Positions 31,257-42,329 of a stretch of 64,000 bases of DNA are shown piece after piece. The DNA comes from Otis tarda (lineage: Eukaryota > Chordata > Aves > Otidiformes > Otididae), in assembly GCA_026413225.1 (NCBI GenBank), contig JAPMTP010000044.1, forward strand, positions 909,873 to 973,872. Direction: 5' to 3'. The notes below the pieces were generated by a model. That model was not told the origin of the DNA and did no database searches. It was given only the letters and a program-made list of their open reading frames with translations. Both the position numbers and the translations under genes were made by a program. The stretch's first letter is position 1; every line of letters starts with the position of its first letter.

Positions 31257-32430
31257 CAAGACTAGGCCAAAGCCTCCTCCTCTGAGCTGGGGCATCTGCA
31301 CTTTTCAATTTTCCTTCCTCATTCTCCTTGGCAGGTGAGACCCTGTTACCTAATGATCATGACAACTAAGGCTGACTCTGGCCTTCACATCCGTCAGCAG
31401 ATCTTCCCTCTTGGTGAGTAACAGATGCAAATCAGTTTCACCATTCTTGGCCCATCTGACACCCGATCGACAGAGACCTGTTTCCCAAAATGTCCCAAGA
31501 CCCTCCAGCAACCTCCACAATATTTGGCATGCTGATTTGCTCCCCTTCCAGGTACTCCCATGGTCATTGGTTGTGAAATTCTCCATGAGGACTTGAATGG
31601 GTTCCTTGTCTCCCACAGCAGTGCTCCTCAGCCTGAGGACATTGGTGCACGTTTGGCCTGGAGGTGAAGCCCGTCCCAGCAAAGAAAGAGAGGATTTCGA
31701 AAGCAGTTTTGGGTGAGGACATCCTATGATACAGGAACATCATGAAACCTGTTGGATTAATCCCTGATGGTATCATCAATGGGAAGGTTAAAGGATGGGG
31801 AAGAGAAGAACCAGGAGGGTTTGAGAGTGACAGAACACTTGCAGAGACCTCCGTGGGAGATGTTTTGTGTTCATGTGCTGTCATACGTCTGCTGGATGGA
31901 GAAGGGACAGACCTTGTGTCTCTGCAGCGGTGGGATTCAGTCACTGGCCAAAGGCACTGAATTGGTCTGAGATGCCCTGGCTGGTGCCCGTCACACCGCT
32001 GCTCTAAATGGGCTGGGGTTCCTGCACAGGGCCGCTGCTGTCTGTGCCAGCTGCATGCAGCTGTGCTGCAGAGCCCTGGCGTCTCGCGTAGCACTACAAG
32101 CCCATGCTTGGCCATCAAACCGACATTCACCTGCCCTGATTTAGGTTAGGCAGATGAGGGACGTATGTGGGACAAGTGCCATTCTACCCAAAGGACAGGT
32201 GGAAAATCCAGCTGATGGTGAAGAGAAAGGGAAACTGAGCTGTCCCTGTGCTACTCCACGTGCTCAGCTGAACACCTCTGCACTCTGCCCTGAACAGAAT
32301 GAGTAGGGAAAGGTTCGCTTGTCCTGCATGTGGGCTGCTGCTGTCCTTTCACCTGCTCAAAGGGATTCCCCACCAGCCTCCAAGAGAACCCTTCAGGTGC
32401 TGCCCTGTCTCTCAGCACTGCCTCATGACA
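31257..32430 (-). repeat. Repeat U, inverted copy
   Basis: The reverse complement of about 1400-2575, including the CR1 EN-like segment (LTKREDLLTDVKARVSLS in the minus strand near 31353-31430) and the non-CR1 part with GGCATCTCAGACCAATTCAGTG. Similarity to copy 1 is very high over long stretches, which suggests recent duplication. Confidence 0.75.
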
Positions 32431-33016
32431 GCTTGCAGTGAGGTCCATCTTCGTCCACCTCCGTCACCTCAGATATCACCAGGTGTCTGTGTCTGAACAG
32501 CTCTCTCCTGACCTCCATCTCCATTAATTACCATGGGAGCTGAAACAACGAACTGAGGCAAGAGCAATCCTACCTGGTGTGGGTTTGTGGCAGCCATGGG
32601 AGGGAACTGGGTCCTATTTTATCCTGAGGACTAAAAGCCCAGAATGGATGCCTTGATTTGCTCAACTGAATCCCTCCCCTCAGAAGGGGTAAAGGAGATT
32701 CCTGCCTGCCACTGTCCGGGTGTCCTGCCTAAAACTGAGGTGTGAAATGTTGACTCTTGAACCTAGATCTGAGTATGGTAAGAGAAAGTTCACTGCTGCA
32801 GAAATGTGTCTCCCCAGCTGAGGCAGGGACCATCAGTGATGGCTTCAGGCTGTTCAGACGTCTACTCTACTACTTTGATACGCCATGTAACAGCTGGAGA
32901 AGTCATGACGTACAGTATTACACGGTAGTCAACATCAAGCAGTTCAAATTATTGGCTATTTTCACCTAAAATCAGATCTCCTTGAGGTACACATCTGACT
33001 TCCCCATCCTCCCGCA
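32431..33016. other. No gene seen
   Basis: Anonymous single-copy-looking DNA. No open frame has a recognisable domain. Confidence 0.3.
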
Positions 33017-33382
33017 TCACCCACCAAGTACACCCAGGTCCTTGAGTGAAAGCAATGCCATGGGCGGGTTTGCCTTTGCCCAAAGCAGGGAATAACCCAG
33101 ACTGTCTTCCCCAGCATATGCCTTACATGCACCACTTTTATCCCCTTCCACAGTACGTAGAAGTTTGGATTGGGCAGGGCCAGCTCGACTGGTGGATCCT
33201 TGGGTGCTGCCTAAGCAGGTGGCTTTTGCTAAATGTGTATCCCAGTGTTTGCAGGTCCCACCACCCATTGCTCTCAGTGGAGTTTTCAGCAGCCCCTTGT
33301 ACCTTTCAGTTTTCCCGGAGACCGGTGCGTGATGGCTGGCTGGCTTCCGCAAGCTGGTTCCAAAGCAGCAGAACTTCTCCAT
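33017..33382 (-). pseudogene. ERV integrase remnant
   Basis: A minus-strand frame of 121 codons carries integrase-end features: ERYKGLLKTPLRAMGGG, then WDTHLAKATCLGSTQGS, then RAGPAQSKLLRTVEGDK. The pattern is that of the catalytic-core end and C-terminal domain of class II avian ERV integrase. Zinc-binding and most catalytic residues are not included. The call rests on pattern recognition. Confidence 0.55.
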
Positions 33383-33384
33383 CC

Positions 33385-33924
33385 TGGACTATGCCCAGAC
33401 CTTTTTTCTCCACACCCCCCTGGCCACCACGCCTGCCGCTGCCAGGCTCTCTCCCGCGGTGTCAAGGATGTACGCCAGCCCCTCACCGCTGCTTTCCCCC
33501 ATCCCACCGTCACGCCGGGTGACCGTTCCCTCCTACCCACAGGTGGCAGCTGACCCCCGTGGGGAGCCCACCCACGTCTGCACACTGATGCGGCAGAAGT
33601 GTGACACCATGGAGGTGTATGATGGCCCCATGCATGGCGTGTGGGCTGGGTCTCCATCTTTGTTCCTAGCGTCACTTGGGAATGTCTGCTGTCCCCACCC
33701 CTGTCCCCACAGTTGTCCTGTCCTCACTGGGGCTCGGTCCCCATTCCTGCCCCTCCTTGTCCCCATCGCTGTCCCCAGTGTCCTCGGTGTTATTTTCATT
33801 TCTTTACAGCTAAAGCACCACACGGGCAGGAGACGTGCCCCCAGGAGCTGGCGCATCGCCCTTCCAGTTCACGTACACAAGGGACAGAGAGAGAGATTAT
33901 GCAGAGAGATAGGTAAACAATTAT
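33385..33924. other. No confirmed gene; exon-like segment
   Basis: CTACCCACAG at 33533-33542 followed by an open stretch GGCAGCTGACCCCCGTGGGG...CCATGCATG and then GTGTGG resembles a small exon, but no protein family is recognised. Pyrimidine-rich repeats of CTGTCCCCA follow (about 33690-33790). Confidence 0.25.
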
Positions 33925-34772
33925 TTAATCAAGATGAGTGTTGATCATGCCCTTGATAATCGCCTGCCGTTGCCTGGATCTTTCTTCCACCTGCCAGCCA
34001 AAGGCATCCAGGGGTGCATTTTTCTGCTGCAGCCTCTCTGCCTCCTTGCCACACATCTGGTGAGCGTCCCTTCTTCAGGAGGCAGACCTCTTCGGGTCTT
34101 CTAGAAGATGCTGCAGGGGGGCGTTCTGCTCTGAGAGCCGGCCGCAGCTGTGGGCAGCTGGCCCTGGAACCGCTGCAGGATGTGTGTGGTGAAGAGTCTC
34201 CTCTCCAGCTGCAGCTGGTTCTGCAGGTAGCGGATGCAGGTGGGCTGGTAGCCATCCTCCTCCCAGGTGCTGAGGACGTCCTGGAGCTTGCTTTGGGCCT
34301 CCCTGCTGCTCCCGCTGGGCCTCGCCATCTCCTCGGCCAGCTGCCGCTGCAGGTCTTGCGTCTGTTGAAGGGCGGCGGCACGCTGCCCCCGCAGCAGCTC
34401 CTCTTCCTGGTGGAGCTCAGCCTCCTTCCAGCACAGGAGCTGGCGGGTCTCTGCCGCCCGCTTCCACTGATCCAGCTCCCGCAGCCGCTGCACCTCCTGG
34501 GCCTGTCGCTGCTCCCACTCGGATTGGAGCCGCTCTGCCAGGAGCTGCTGCTCTCGCTCCAAAGCCGCCTTCAGCTCCCGGGTTTTGGCAGCCAAGCGGC
34601 GGCGCAGCTCTCGGGTGCGGAGCCGCTCTTCCTCCAGCTCGGCCCGTAGCGCTTCCAGCTCCCGCCTCTGCTCCTCCGTCTGCACAAGGCTGCTGGGGGC
34701 TTGCGCTGGGCCCCGGCGGGGTGAGGGGCCGGCATGTGCCACGGGCCGCCGGCCTGCAACACCCCGTGTCAT
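33925..34772 (-). pseudogene. RIMBP3-like coiled-coil protein, copy 1
   Basis: ATG at 34772-34770 opens 223 codons to a stop near 34101. Residues about 30-190 form a long charged coiled coil: EEQRRELEALRAELEEERLR, then RQLLCWKEAEL, LQRQLAEEM, KLQDVLSTWEEDG and IRYLQNQLQLERRLF. The order and wording match the N-terminal region of RIMS-binding protein 3 (RIMBP3), a testis protein of the spermatid manchette in mammals. After a frameshift below 34100 the text resumes as CLLKK..., then RLQQKNAPLDAFGWQVEERSR to TAA at 33925. SH3 and FN3 domains of full RIMBP3 are absent. It may be a truncated gene or a pseudogene; the first 223 codons are clean. A tandem-repeat promoter lies upstream. Confidence 0.65.
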
Positions 34773-34974
34773 GGTGTCGGCTGGCAAACGCTGCCGGCCA
34801 AGGTCACCCAGAGCTGCGTTCCCTGGCTCCGCCAGCAGCTGTGGCCGCCTGAACCCGGTGCTGCCGCTGCTTCCCGTCAGCAAGCTGAAGCAAACGCAGC
34901 GTCTGCCCCAGGGCCAGGGTGGGCGAGCGCGGCCTTCCACGCGTGTCCTGCCGCGAGCTCACAGTGGAGAGGCG

Positions 34975-35115
34975 GGGCCGCATGCCCTTATATGGTATGT
35001 CCTAGTCCCACCATGAACAATGGAGGGGTGGGGCCGCATGCCCTTATATGGTATGTCCTAGTCCCACCATGAACAATGGAGGGGTGGGGCCGCATGCCCT
35101 TATATGGTGTGTTCT
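34975..35115 (-). promoter_or_regulatory. Three 56-bp tandem units with CArG/TATA-like boxes
   Basis: Three near-identical units of 56 bp each contain CCTTATATGG (34986-34995, 35042-35051, 35098-35107), a perfect CC(A/T)6GG serum-response-factor consensus that also holds TATA-like text. They lie 214-337 bp upstream of the ATG at 34772 on its strand. A matching arrangement precedes RIMBP3-like copy 2. Confidence 0.8.
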
Positions 35116-35119
35116 GCTC

Positions 35120-35798
35120 CCTGCACCTTGCACACACAGTAGGCCAACTTTTTGTTTGCACAAAATGCTAAAAATTCAGCACATAAATGTGCCTGAAGCG
35201 CACTGGCATGGGGAGGGCCGCGTGTACGAGTACTCCAAAGCCAACGGCAACGGGCGATGCCGTGGCCGCAGCCAGCAGGTTACGTAAATTGTAAATACGA
35301 GTATGTGAGTGGGCTGAAGGTTGCCTCTAAGGCCTCGAGCGGTAACACAGGGTCCTGCTCCCGGCCACGAGGCACTGCTGCTGCCGGCAACAGAACGGGG
35401 TGCGTGCTTCTGCTGCCTTCCTTCCAGTACCCCAGGCACCCCGGCCCATTTTCAGCTGCACCTTCCGGTCTCTCTTTTATCCTGACACTCTGTTTTCTGA
35501 TCTTTTGTCTGGTAGGTCTTCCCTTTATGGTCTCACCAGTTTCACACTAGGCCAACTAGCTTTCTTCTTTCATGGTCTGCCAGCTTTAACAGTTTCTCAC
35601 TTTCTACAGCGGCAAGTTGCACCTCGAGCCAGGGTTGATGAAGACAAAAGTGAATGAGAGCTCCTCTAAGCAACGAGACAGCAGATACTGTCACAAAGAG
35701 TCTATCTGCTCTGCTGCGCACCTCAGAAATCTTGAGATTTTGCTCCATAACCTTCCAATCAGTCAGGCTTGGTTTGGATGCCAGTGAGATCCATGTGT
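35120..35798. other. No gene seen
   Basis: 35190-35280 (CACTGGCATGGGGAGGGCC...CAGCCAGCAG then GTTACG) is open and exon-like but not recognised. The rest is anonymous. Confidence 0.25.
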
Positions 35799-35875
35799 TC
35801 TGAGAGGACGTTTTGGATGACTCCTCAAGTTCTCTGTCTCTTAGGCTGTAGGTGAGGGCATTGATTTAAAGATGT
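35799..35875 (-). pseudogene. OR C-terminal scrap
   Basis: The minus strand reads NALTYSLRDRELEESSK, resembling the OR TM7 end NPLIYSLRNREV. Only about 25 codons remain. Confidence 0.45.
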
Positions 35876-36440
35876 TGAGCCCTTTGTGACACCTCTCTGT
35901 GACACCTCACGGGGCCATATAGAGCCAGCGTGGCCCTGCAGTTTCTGACGAGACAGCACAGGGGAGGAGCGTGGAGCTGGTGAGGTGTGGCACATGGAGA
36001 CAAAGTGACGATCGAGACAGCAAGCGAGTCAAAGTGCGGCACTGAGGGTGCGATTATTTTTACAAGCAGTGTTTTATACTTTTCACCCGGATGCTCTGTC
36101 TACCATCTCTATTCCTATAGGGCAACTATTTGCATGAGCTCTACCACCCCACTATTTGTCCAATCAGCTTCACGCTCCTGATTGACGTTCTAGCATTGTT
36201 CTTCATCACATACTTCTTACTTTGTCCATCATACCGTTGCTTCTCAGCACGTACTCTCGCTTTGTCCATTGTCCTCAGGTCCTGTTCGCTTCGATACATT
36301 CGCCCATATTCCCATCCGCATTATTCATTTTGCTCCATTTGCTTACGTCGATACACTTGCTCATATTCCCATCCACTACAATCATCCATCATTTTCCATT
36401 TTTATTTGAATTAAGTGATTTAGCTAATTCCAAAGCAACC
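35876..36440. other. No gene; duplicated pyrimidine-rich text
   Basis: Two similar segments (CATATTCCCATCC near 36308 and 36362, each preceded by GATACA and TTGC) form an imperfect direct repeat. The stretch may be the far end or LTR of the adjacent minus-strand class I ERV, but no LTR boundaries can be set. Confidence 0.3.
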
Positions 36441-36483
36441 TTACTGTAATGTGGGGTTTGTTGTTCAAATTTCACTTTTTTTT

Positions 36484-37805
36484 TTAACTGGTATTATTGC
36501 CTTTTTCTGCCACCTCCTCTGCCGTTTGATGGGCTAATCCATTTCCAATATTCTCTGGGGAATTCCCAAATTGGTGGGCTTTGCAGTGCATAATCGCAAC
36601 TTCTTTGGGTTTCTGCACCACTTGGAGCACATGCAGAATTTTTTTTTCTCTCGGTGTTTGATGGATGTTCCTTGTGCTGTCAGCATTCCTCTCTCTTTCC
36701 ATATGGCTCCATGGGCATGCACTATTCCAAAAGCGTACCTTGAATCAGTCCAGACGGTCACTCTTTTGTCTTCTGCCCACTTTAGGGCTTCTGCAAGGGC
36801 TATCAGTTAAGCCTTTTGCACCCGTCGTATTCACTGGGAGCGGCTTTGCATCAATAACAGAGTTTGTTGTTGTTATTGCATAGGCAGCCAACTTTCTTCC
36901 ATTACTCACAAAGCTGCTTTTGTCAGTAAATATCTCGAGTTCTGGGTCAGGTATAGGTTCACTCTTCTGTTACTGAATTTAACAAAAGCGGCAAGATTTA
37001 TTGGTTTTAATTCAGTATCATCTTGTTCCAACAGATGATTGGAACATCAATCCAAATTGATGTTTGAGCATCCTGCTTGGGGATAACCAGTGTCCTCCTT
37101 TCTGTTCAGAACAGAAAGTACCATATGCGGTACATAAGCTGTTCTTGGCTGTCCCGTTGTCAGCTTACGAGCTTCTTGAATCAGGCGGTCAGTTGCTGCT
37201 ACAGCTCATAAACAGCCTGGCCATCCCTGGCTAACATTGTCCAAATGTTTGGAGAAATAACCAACCGGTCGTCTTCATTCTCCAGTCCTCTGAGAAAGGA
37301 CTCCGAGAGCCAAGGGTTGTCTGTCATGCACAAACAGTTCAAAGGGTTTGGTCAAATCAGGCAACTCCACAGCAGGAGCAGACATCAGAGCTACCTTTAC
37401 CTTCTGTCATCACTTTGGCCCAAGAAATTGAACGGGTTAATAGTCAAGTTGGAACATTCTTCTCTGGTTTCTGTGGCTATTAACATGTTATCTACATATT
37501 GCAACACCAGTCCTTCAGGATAAATTCTTTTCCATGTTTCTGATTCCTTAGCCCACTGATTTCCAGAGACTGTTGGGCCCCTTTTAAATCCTGGAGGTAA
37601 CACTGCCCAGGTGAGCTGAGTCTTCCACCCAGTTCTGGGATCTTCCCACTCAAAGGCAAAATACGCCTGACTGTTTCTGTCAAGGGGAATGCAGAAAAAG
37701 GCATCCTTCAAGTCCAATACAGCGAGCCACTTGTGGTTTTATTTAAAGCAGTCAGCAAGGGATACGGGTTTGCCACTACAGGGTGAATATCCTAAATTGT
37801 TCCAT
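36484..37805 (-). pseudogene. Class I ERV pol remnant (RT-RNase H), copy 1
   Basis: 37717-37397 reads RT: MDLKDAFFCIPLD (motif A), QLTWAVLPPGFKRGPT (motif B), then LQYVDNMLIAT at about 37487-37498, where the usual second catalytic Asp of YVDD is Asn. 36761-36484 reads RNase H: VWTDSRYAFGIVHAHGAIW, then KEVAIMHCKAHQ and GNGLAHQTAEEVA. Connection-domain text between them is frameshifted. The style is gammaretrovirus-like. A matching second copy lies at 57262-58620; relative to it this copy lacks a ~260-bp segment near 37390. Confidence 0.85.
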
Positions 37806-38943
37806 TGTTCTGGTTTTGTTTAGTGGGGGGGTGGGGGGGTAAGGTGGCAGCTTCTGTAAGAAACTGCTAGAAGTTGCTCCCCTTTGTTCAGCGCACTCAG
37901 ACCCGCTGCTGTCCAAGGCCGAGCCAATTGGTAGCAGAATGTTCCATGATAACGCCTCTGCGATAACGTATTTAAGAAGGGGAAAACAGAAAAAAGGAAG
38001 GAGAGAAGATGTGAAGCAGCTGAGCAGGGGCAGAGAGGAGGAGGCGCGAGCCTTGTGGGCCTTGCAGGCCTCACCCTCTGGCCTCCCACCGGGCAGCCGA
38101 CTGGGCCCGACTCGGCCCGGCCCAGCTGCAAGAAGCGGAGAGGAGGTGAGATGTGAATGAGATGTAAAAAAGATTCTGAGAGGCGTCTGCCAGCCTGTTG
38201 TGAACAATTATTCTTGTGAGAGGAACAGCTGCAGACGCCAAGGGCAGTGAAGAAGGAGGGGGAGTAGTAACACGGCTCCTGGCCAAGATTCCCCTGCAGC
38301 CTGTGGTGAAGACCATGGTGGAGCGGGTTGTCCCCCTGAAGCCTATGGAGGTCCACGGAGGGGCAGAGATCAACTTGGAGCCCATGGAGGACCCCATGCC
38401 GGAGCAGGTGGAGGCCTGAAGGAGGCTGTGGCCCATGGAGGGCTCGCTTCGGCAGTTGTTCTGGAGGGACTGCACCCCGTGGAAGAGATGACCCATGCTG
38501 GAGCAGTTTCACGAAGGACTGTGGCCCGTGGGAGGGACCTGCTGGAGGAGGGAGGAATGCGAGGAGTTCTTCCCCTGACAGCGAAGCAGTGGCGTAAAAC
38601 ATCGTGTGATGGACTGACGGTAACCCCCATTCCTTCTTCCCTCTGTGCCGCTCTGGGTTGGGGGAAAGTAGTAGGGATAATGTTAAGCCTGGGAAGAGGG
38701 AGGGGTGCAGGAAGGTTATCTTGTTCCCTGTCTCATTCTCCTGCTAGTTTTAGAAATAAATGAGTATTTTTCCCCAAGTCAAGTCTGTTTTGCCTGTGAC
38801 GGTAACTTTAAAGATTTCTCCCCATCCTTATCTCAAACCTTGAGCCGCTTTTCTTATATCATCTCCCCCTTTTATCTCGGAGGTTGGGGTGGGGTGAGAG
38901 AGAGACTGCGTAGTCTGGTCCCAATTGGGGCTGAACTACGACA
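37806..38943 (+). mobile_element. Solo LTR, family A, nested in class I ERV
   Basis: It runs from TGTTCTGGTTTTGTTTAGTG to GGGCTGAACTACGACA. Flanks TCCAT (37801-37805) and TCAAT (38944-38948) look like a 5-bp target duplication with one change. The ERV pol reading on the other strand continues on both sides, and the homologous place in the 57-58 kb copy is uninterrupted (near 58085). It is inserted opposite to the ERV. Confidence 0.88.
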
Positions 38944-39340
38944 TCAATTTATTGCTATTAAATCTTGTACTAACCTATGCTCCTCACCTCCTGGCTTTTT
39001 CACAGGTAGAATGGGAATATTGAATTCTGATTCACGTTCGCCTATCTGTCGGTTTGTTAAAAAAATTCAATTATTTTCTCAAGGCTTCTTCTAAGCTCCT
39101 ACTTTTAACCGGTACTGTTTTTGTCTTAGCAGTTTGGCAATTTCCTTTAGAAAAATCTTTACCGGTTCTGCTGCTTTTGAATGTCCAGGAACTTCACCAG
39201 CCCACACCAAAGGAGGTACTGCCTTCCCACTTCTTGAGAGACTTGATGTGCCTCTGGAGTTGTCTGTAACATAAAAATCCTTGCCTCTATGGCTTTTGAT
39301 TCAGGAATATTTAACTGAATTTCACAGTGTCAAAAATTAG
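38944..39340 (-). pseudogene. Class I ERV pro-pol junction remnant, copy 1
   Basis: Continues the minus-strand element beyond the nested LTR. It is parallel to 58090-58480 over its whole length (AATTTATTGCTATTAAA, CTTTACCGGTTCTGCTGCTTTTGAATGTCC). The minus strand reads the start of RT. It contains many stops. Confidence 0.7.
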
Positions 39341-39540
39341 TTTGTTGGAACCGGTTCGTAGGATGCCTATGCACAAATTTCACCCAACAGATGATATTTA
39401 AAAGCACAGCAGTATTGATTGCTCTATTATAGCCTTGCATAAGCTATGTGACTACAGTTCTATAGTCAGCAAGAATCACCTCATCTTGATATTTAATTTT
39501 AAAAAATCATATTATTCTAAAATTGTATTGATGAAGCATT
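39341..39540 (-). mobile_element. Class I ERV LTR-edge fragment
   Basis: TATGTGACTACAGTTCTATAGTCAGCAAGAATCACCTCATCTTG matches 60888-60940 at the U3 edge and flank of the LTR at 60311-60908. This suggests that the two class I copies share LTR-edge and flanking sequence as well as pol. Confidence 0.5.
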
Positions 39541-39619
39541 TTATGCCATAGGAGAAAGCGCGGAGGTTCTTGCCCTGCAGTGCTCAGGCACATCAGGAAA
39601 ACCCACGTGTGACCTTCCA

Positions 39620-39758
39620 GCTTTTATTGGTGAGGCTGTGCAGGTTGCTGGGACAGGAACCTGATCTGGTGGGAGATGTCCCTGTTCCTTGCGGGGGGTT
39701 GGACTGGATGACCTTTAGGCGTCCGTTCCACCCCTAACTGGTCTGTCATTCTGTGCCT
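39620..39758 (+). mobile_element. CR1 3'-tail fragment
   Basis: GGGAGATGTCCCTGTTCC...GGGGTTGGACTGGATGACC ending GTCATTCTGTG is the last ~130 bp of a CR1. Confidence 0.85.
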
Positions 39759-39904
39759 GCAGTGCTGTGTCCCAAAGACACCGGGCTGGGTAAATACTCT
39801 TGCGCACTTGCCCCCATCTCAGTGGTGCATTTCCCAGGGATGCTGGAGGATCAGGACGGTCTTTGACAGCACCAACGTCCCCACATCCAGGCATCTCCTT
39901 GGCT

Positions 39905-40061
39905 GCAGCCGCTTCCAGTGATGGAGCTGAGGTCGGGGGACCACAGGAGGCCACATTCCCCCCCTGCCCAGTGTCCTGCAGGGGTGCTGGAGCAGGAGGC
40001 AGGAGCCTCCTGTGAGCCTCCCCCACAGAAAAGGCAGCGTCAGGACCCCGAGGAGCAAGGT
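39905..40061 (+). other. Exon-like segment, gene unknown
   Basis: TTGGCTGCAG precedes an open stretch with ATG at about 39921 (MELRSGDHRRPHS) and a basic KRQRQD cluster, closed by GAGCAAG|GTGAGC near 40060. Splice-site-like ends on both sides and an open frame make it a candidate coding exon. No family is recognised and no partner exon is proven. Confidence 0.3.
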
Positions 40062-40141
40062 GAGCGCAGAGCATCGCCCCGAGCACCTGCCAGAGGGGAT
40101 TTTGGCCAGTGCCCAGGTGTGCAAGCAGAGGCCCCCATGGA

Positions 40142-41352
40142 ACCATAGAATCATAGAATCATAGAATGGTTAGAGTTGGAAGGGACCTTCAAAGGTCATC
40201 TAGTCCAACCCCCCTGCAAGAAGCAGGGACATCCCTGACTAGATCAGGTTGCTCAGAGCCTCATCCAGCCTGGCCTTGAACGTTTCCAGGGATGGGGCCT
40301 CCACCACCTTTCTGGGCAACCTGTTCCAGTGTTCTACAACTCTCATTGTAAAAAATTTTTTTCTAATATCTAATCTAAACCTAGGTCCTTCTAATTTAAA
40401 CCCATTACCCCTTGTCCTATCACAACAGGCCCTATTGAACAGTTTCTCCCCATCTTTCCTGTAGGCCCCCTTGAGGTATTGGAAGACTGCTATCAGGTCT
40501 CCCCAGAGCCTCCTCTTCTCCAGGCTGAACAGCCCCAACTCTCTCAGCCTGTCCTCATAGGAGAGGTGCTCCAGCCCTCTGATCATCTTTGTGGCCCTCC
40601 TCTGGACCCTTTCCAACTGGTCCATGTCCTTCTTGTGTTGGGAACTGGACGCAGTACTCCAGGTGGGGTCTCACCAGGGCAGAGTAGAGGGGCAGAACCA
40701 CCTCCCTCGACCTGCTGGCCACGCTCCTCTTGATGCAGCCCAGGATGTGGCTGGCCTTCTGGGCCGCAAGGGCGCATTGCCCACTCATGTTGAGCCTCTC
40801 GTCAACCAGCACTCCCAAGTCTTTCTCCTCAGGGCTGCTCTCAATCCATTCTCCGCCCAGCCTGTATTTGTGCCTGGGATTGCGACGACCCAGGTGCAGG
40901 ACCTTGCACTTGGCCTGGTTGAACTTCATGAGATTGGCACGGGCCCACCTCTCCAGCCTGTCCAGGTCCCTCTGGATGGCATCCCTCCCTTCCGGCGTGT
41001 CGACGGCACCACACAGCTTGGTGTCATCGGCGAACTTGCTGAGGGTGCACTCTATCCCACTGTCCATATCGCCGACGAAGATGTTGAACAGGGCCGGGCC
41101 CAACACGGACCCCTGAGGGACGCCACTGGTGACCGGTCTCCACTTGGACATTGAGCCGTTGACCACCACTCTCTGAGTGCGGCCACCCAGCCAACTCCTT
41201 ATCCACCGAGTGGTCCATCCATCGAACCCATGCCTCTCTAGTTTAGAGAGAAGGATGTCGTGCGGGACAGTGTCAAATGCCTTGCACAAGTCCAGGTAGA
41301 TGATATCCGTTGCCCGTCCCTTGTCCACCGATGCTGTTACCCCGTCATAAAT
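40142..41352 (-). mobile_element. CR1 LINE, 5'-truncated
   Basis: The minus strand reads CR1 RT from [18 protein letters not shown] at 41350 through the FADDTK motif near 41035, a frameshift near 40640 (CVQF then PTQEGH), and a clean C-terminus 40625-40239. The 3' tail CATAGAATCATAGAATGG lies at 40145-40170. It abuts a RIMBP3-like 3' fragment. Confidence 0.93.
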
Positions 41353-41379
41353 GGGAATGTGAAGGTGCTCTGGCCTCTC

Positions 41380-41600
41380 CCCCATTGGCAAATGACAGAG
41401 GAGCAAGATTCTGCCATCCAAACCAAGGTCTTCTAAGCCAGTTGCAGGAGGCAGAGCCCAGAGTGAAAGGCAGAAAGAAATGGGAAATAGACGTCAACAG
41501 CTGGAGACTGATTCGTGTTGAGGAAGTTCCAGATGATGATGATGTTCAGTTACAGCCATTGCGATTCATGTTCCTTGACAGCGGCTATGAGGTTCCTTAG
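41380..41600 (+). pseudogene. RIMBP3-like 3' fragment
   Basis: It reads [20 protein letters not shown], then [23 protein letters not shown], matching the last ~50 codons of the copy ending at 43844, but continues for 20 different codons to TAG at 41598-41600. It is cut on its left by the CR1 at 41352. Confidence 0.75.
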
Positions 41601-41744
41601 TAACTCAGGTCCTTCCCGGACAACAGACAGTCCACTCGGTCCCTGTTCCAGGAATGCTATGACACTGGCTTCCATAGAAACCTCGCTCCACTCATGGGAG
41701 CAGCAGCTGAAGCTCACAGCAACACATCTGTGGAAACTGACTGA

Positions 41745-42003
41745 AAGAGGGGTAACATAACCCCTATTTTTAAAAGGGGGAACAAGGAAGAGCCGGGGAA
41801 GTACAAGCCAGTCAACGTCACCTCTGTGCGTGGCAAGGTGGTGGAGCAGATTCTCCTGGAATACATGCTAAGAGACACGGAATGCAAGGAGGTGACTGGC
41901 GACAGCCAAGATGGCTTCGCTAAGGGCAGGCTGGAGAGGTGGGCCCGTGCAAACCTCATGAAGTTCAACCAGGCCAAGTGCAACGTCCTGCCCGTAGGTC
42001 GGG
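41745..42003 (+). mobile_element. CR1 with internal deletion
   Basis: CR1 RT text (AACATAACCCCTATTTTTAAAA through GATGGCTTCGCTAAGGGCAGG at 41931) is joined directly to a later part of RT (CTGGAGAGGTGGGCCCGTGC...CAAGTGCAACGTCCTGCC). About 370 bp of RT including motifs A-C are missing. The right end meets the tandem repeats upstream of the RIMBP3-like copy. Confidence 0.88.
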
Positions 42004-42034
42004 AAATCCCCCCACCCCAGTCGGAAATCCACGC

Positions 42035-42235
42035 CCCTCCTTTGTGTGCTCAGAGCCAGAACATACCTTATAAGGCCATGTGGCCCCGCCTCTCCTTTGT
42101 GTGCTCAGGGCCAGAACATACCTTATAAGGCCATGTGGCCCCACCCCTCCTTTGTGTGCTCAGGGCCAGAACATACCTTATAAGGCCATGTGGCCCCGCC
42201 CCTCCTTTGTGTGCTCAGGGCCGGAACACGGCTCC
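42035..42235 (+). promoter_or_regulatory. 55-bp tandem units with CArG/TATA-like boxes
   Basis: Units of 55 bp (CCTCCTTTGTGTGCTCAGGG..CCAGAACATACCTTATAAGG) recur three full times plus a partial. The perfect CC(A/T)6GG box CCTTATAAGG is at 42066-42075, 42121-42130 and 42176-42185. They lie 193-312 bp upstream of the ATG at 42378, matching the position of the array upstream of copy 1. Confidence 0.82.
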
Positions 42236-42329
42236 AAGGCCAGAGCTGCCCACCCCTGGCTCATTGCAGACGCTGTCTCTGCTCCTGCATGGTCAAGGGA
42301 GGCAGCAGCTGCTGAGAGGGAGTGACGTG

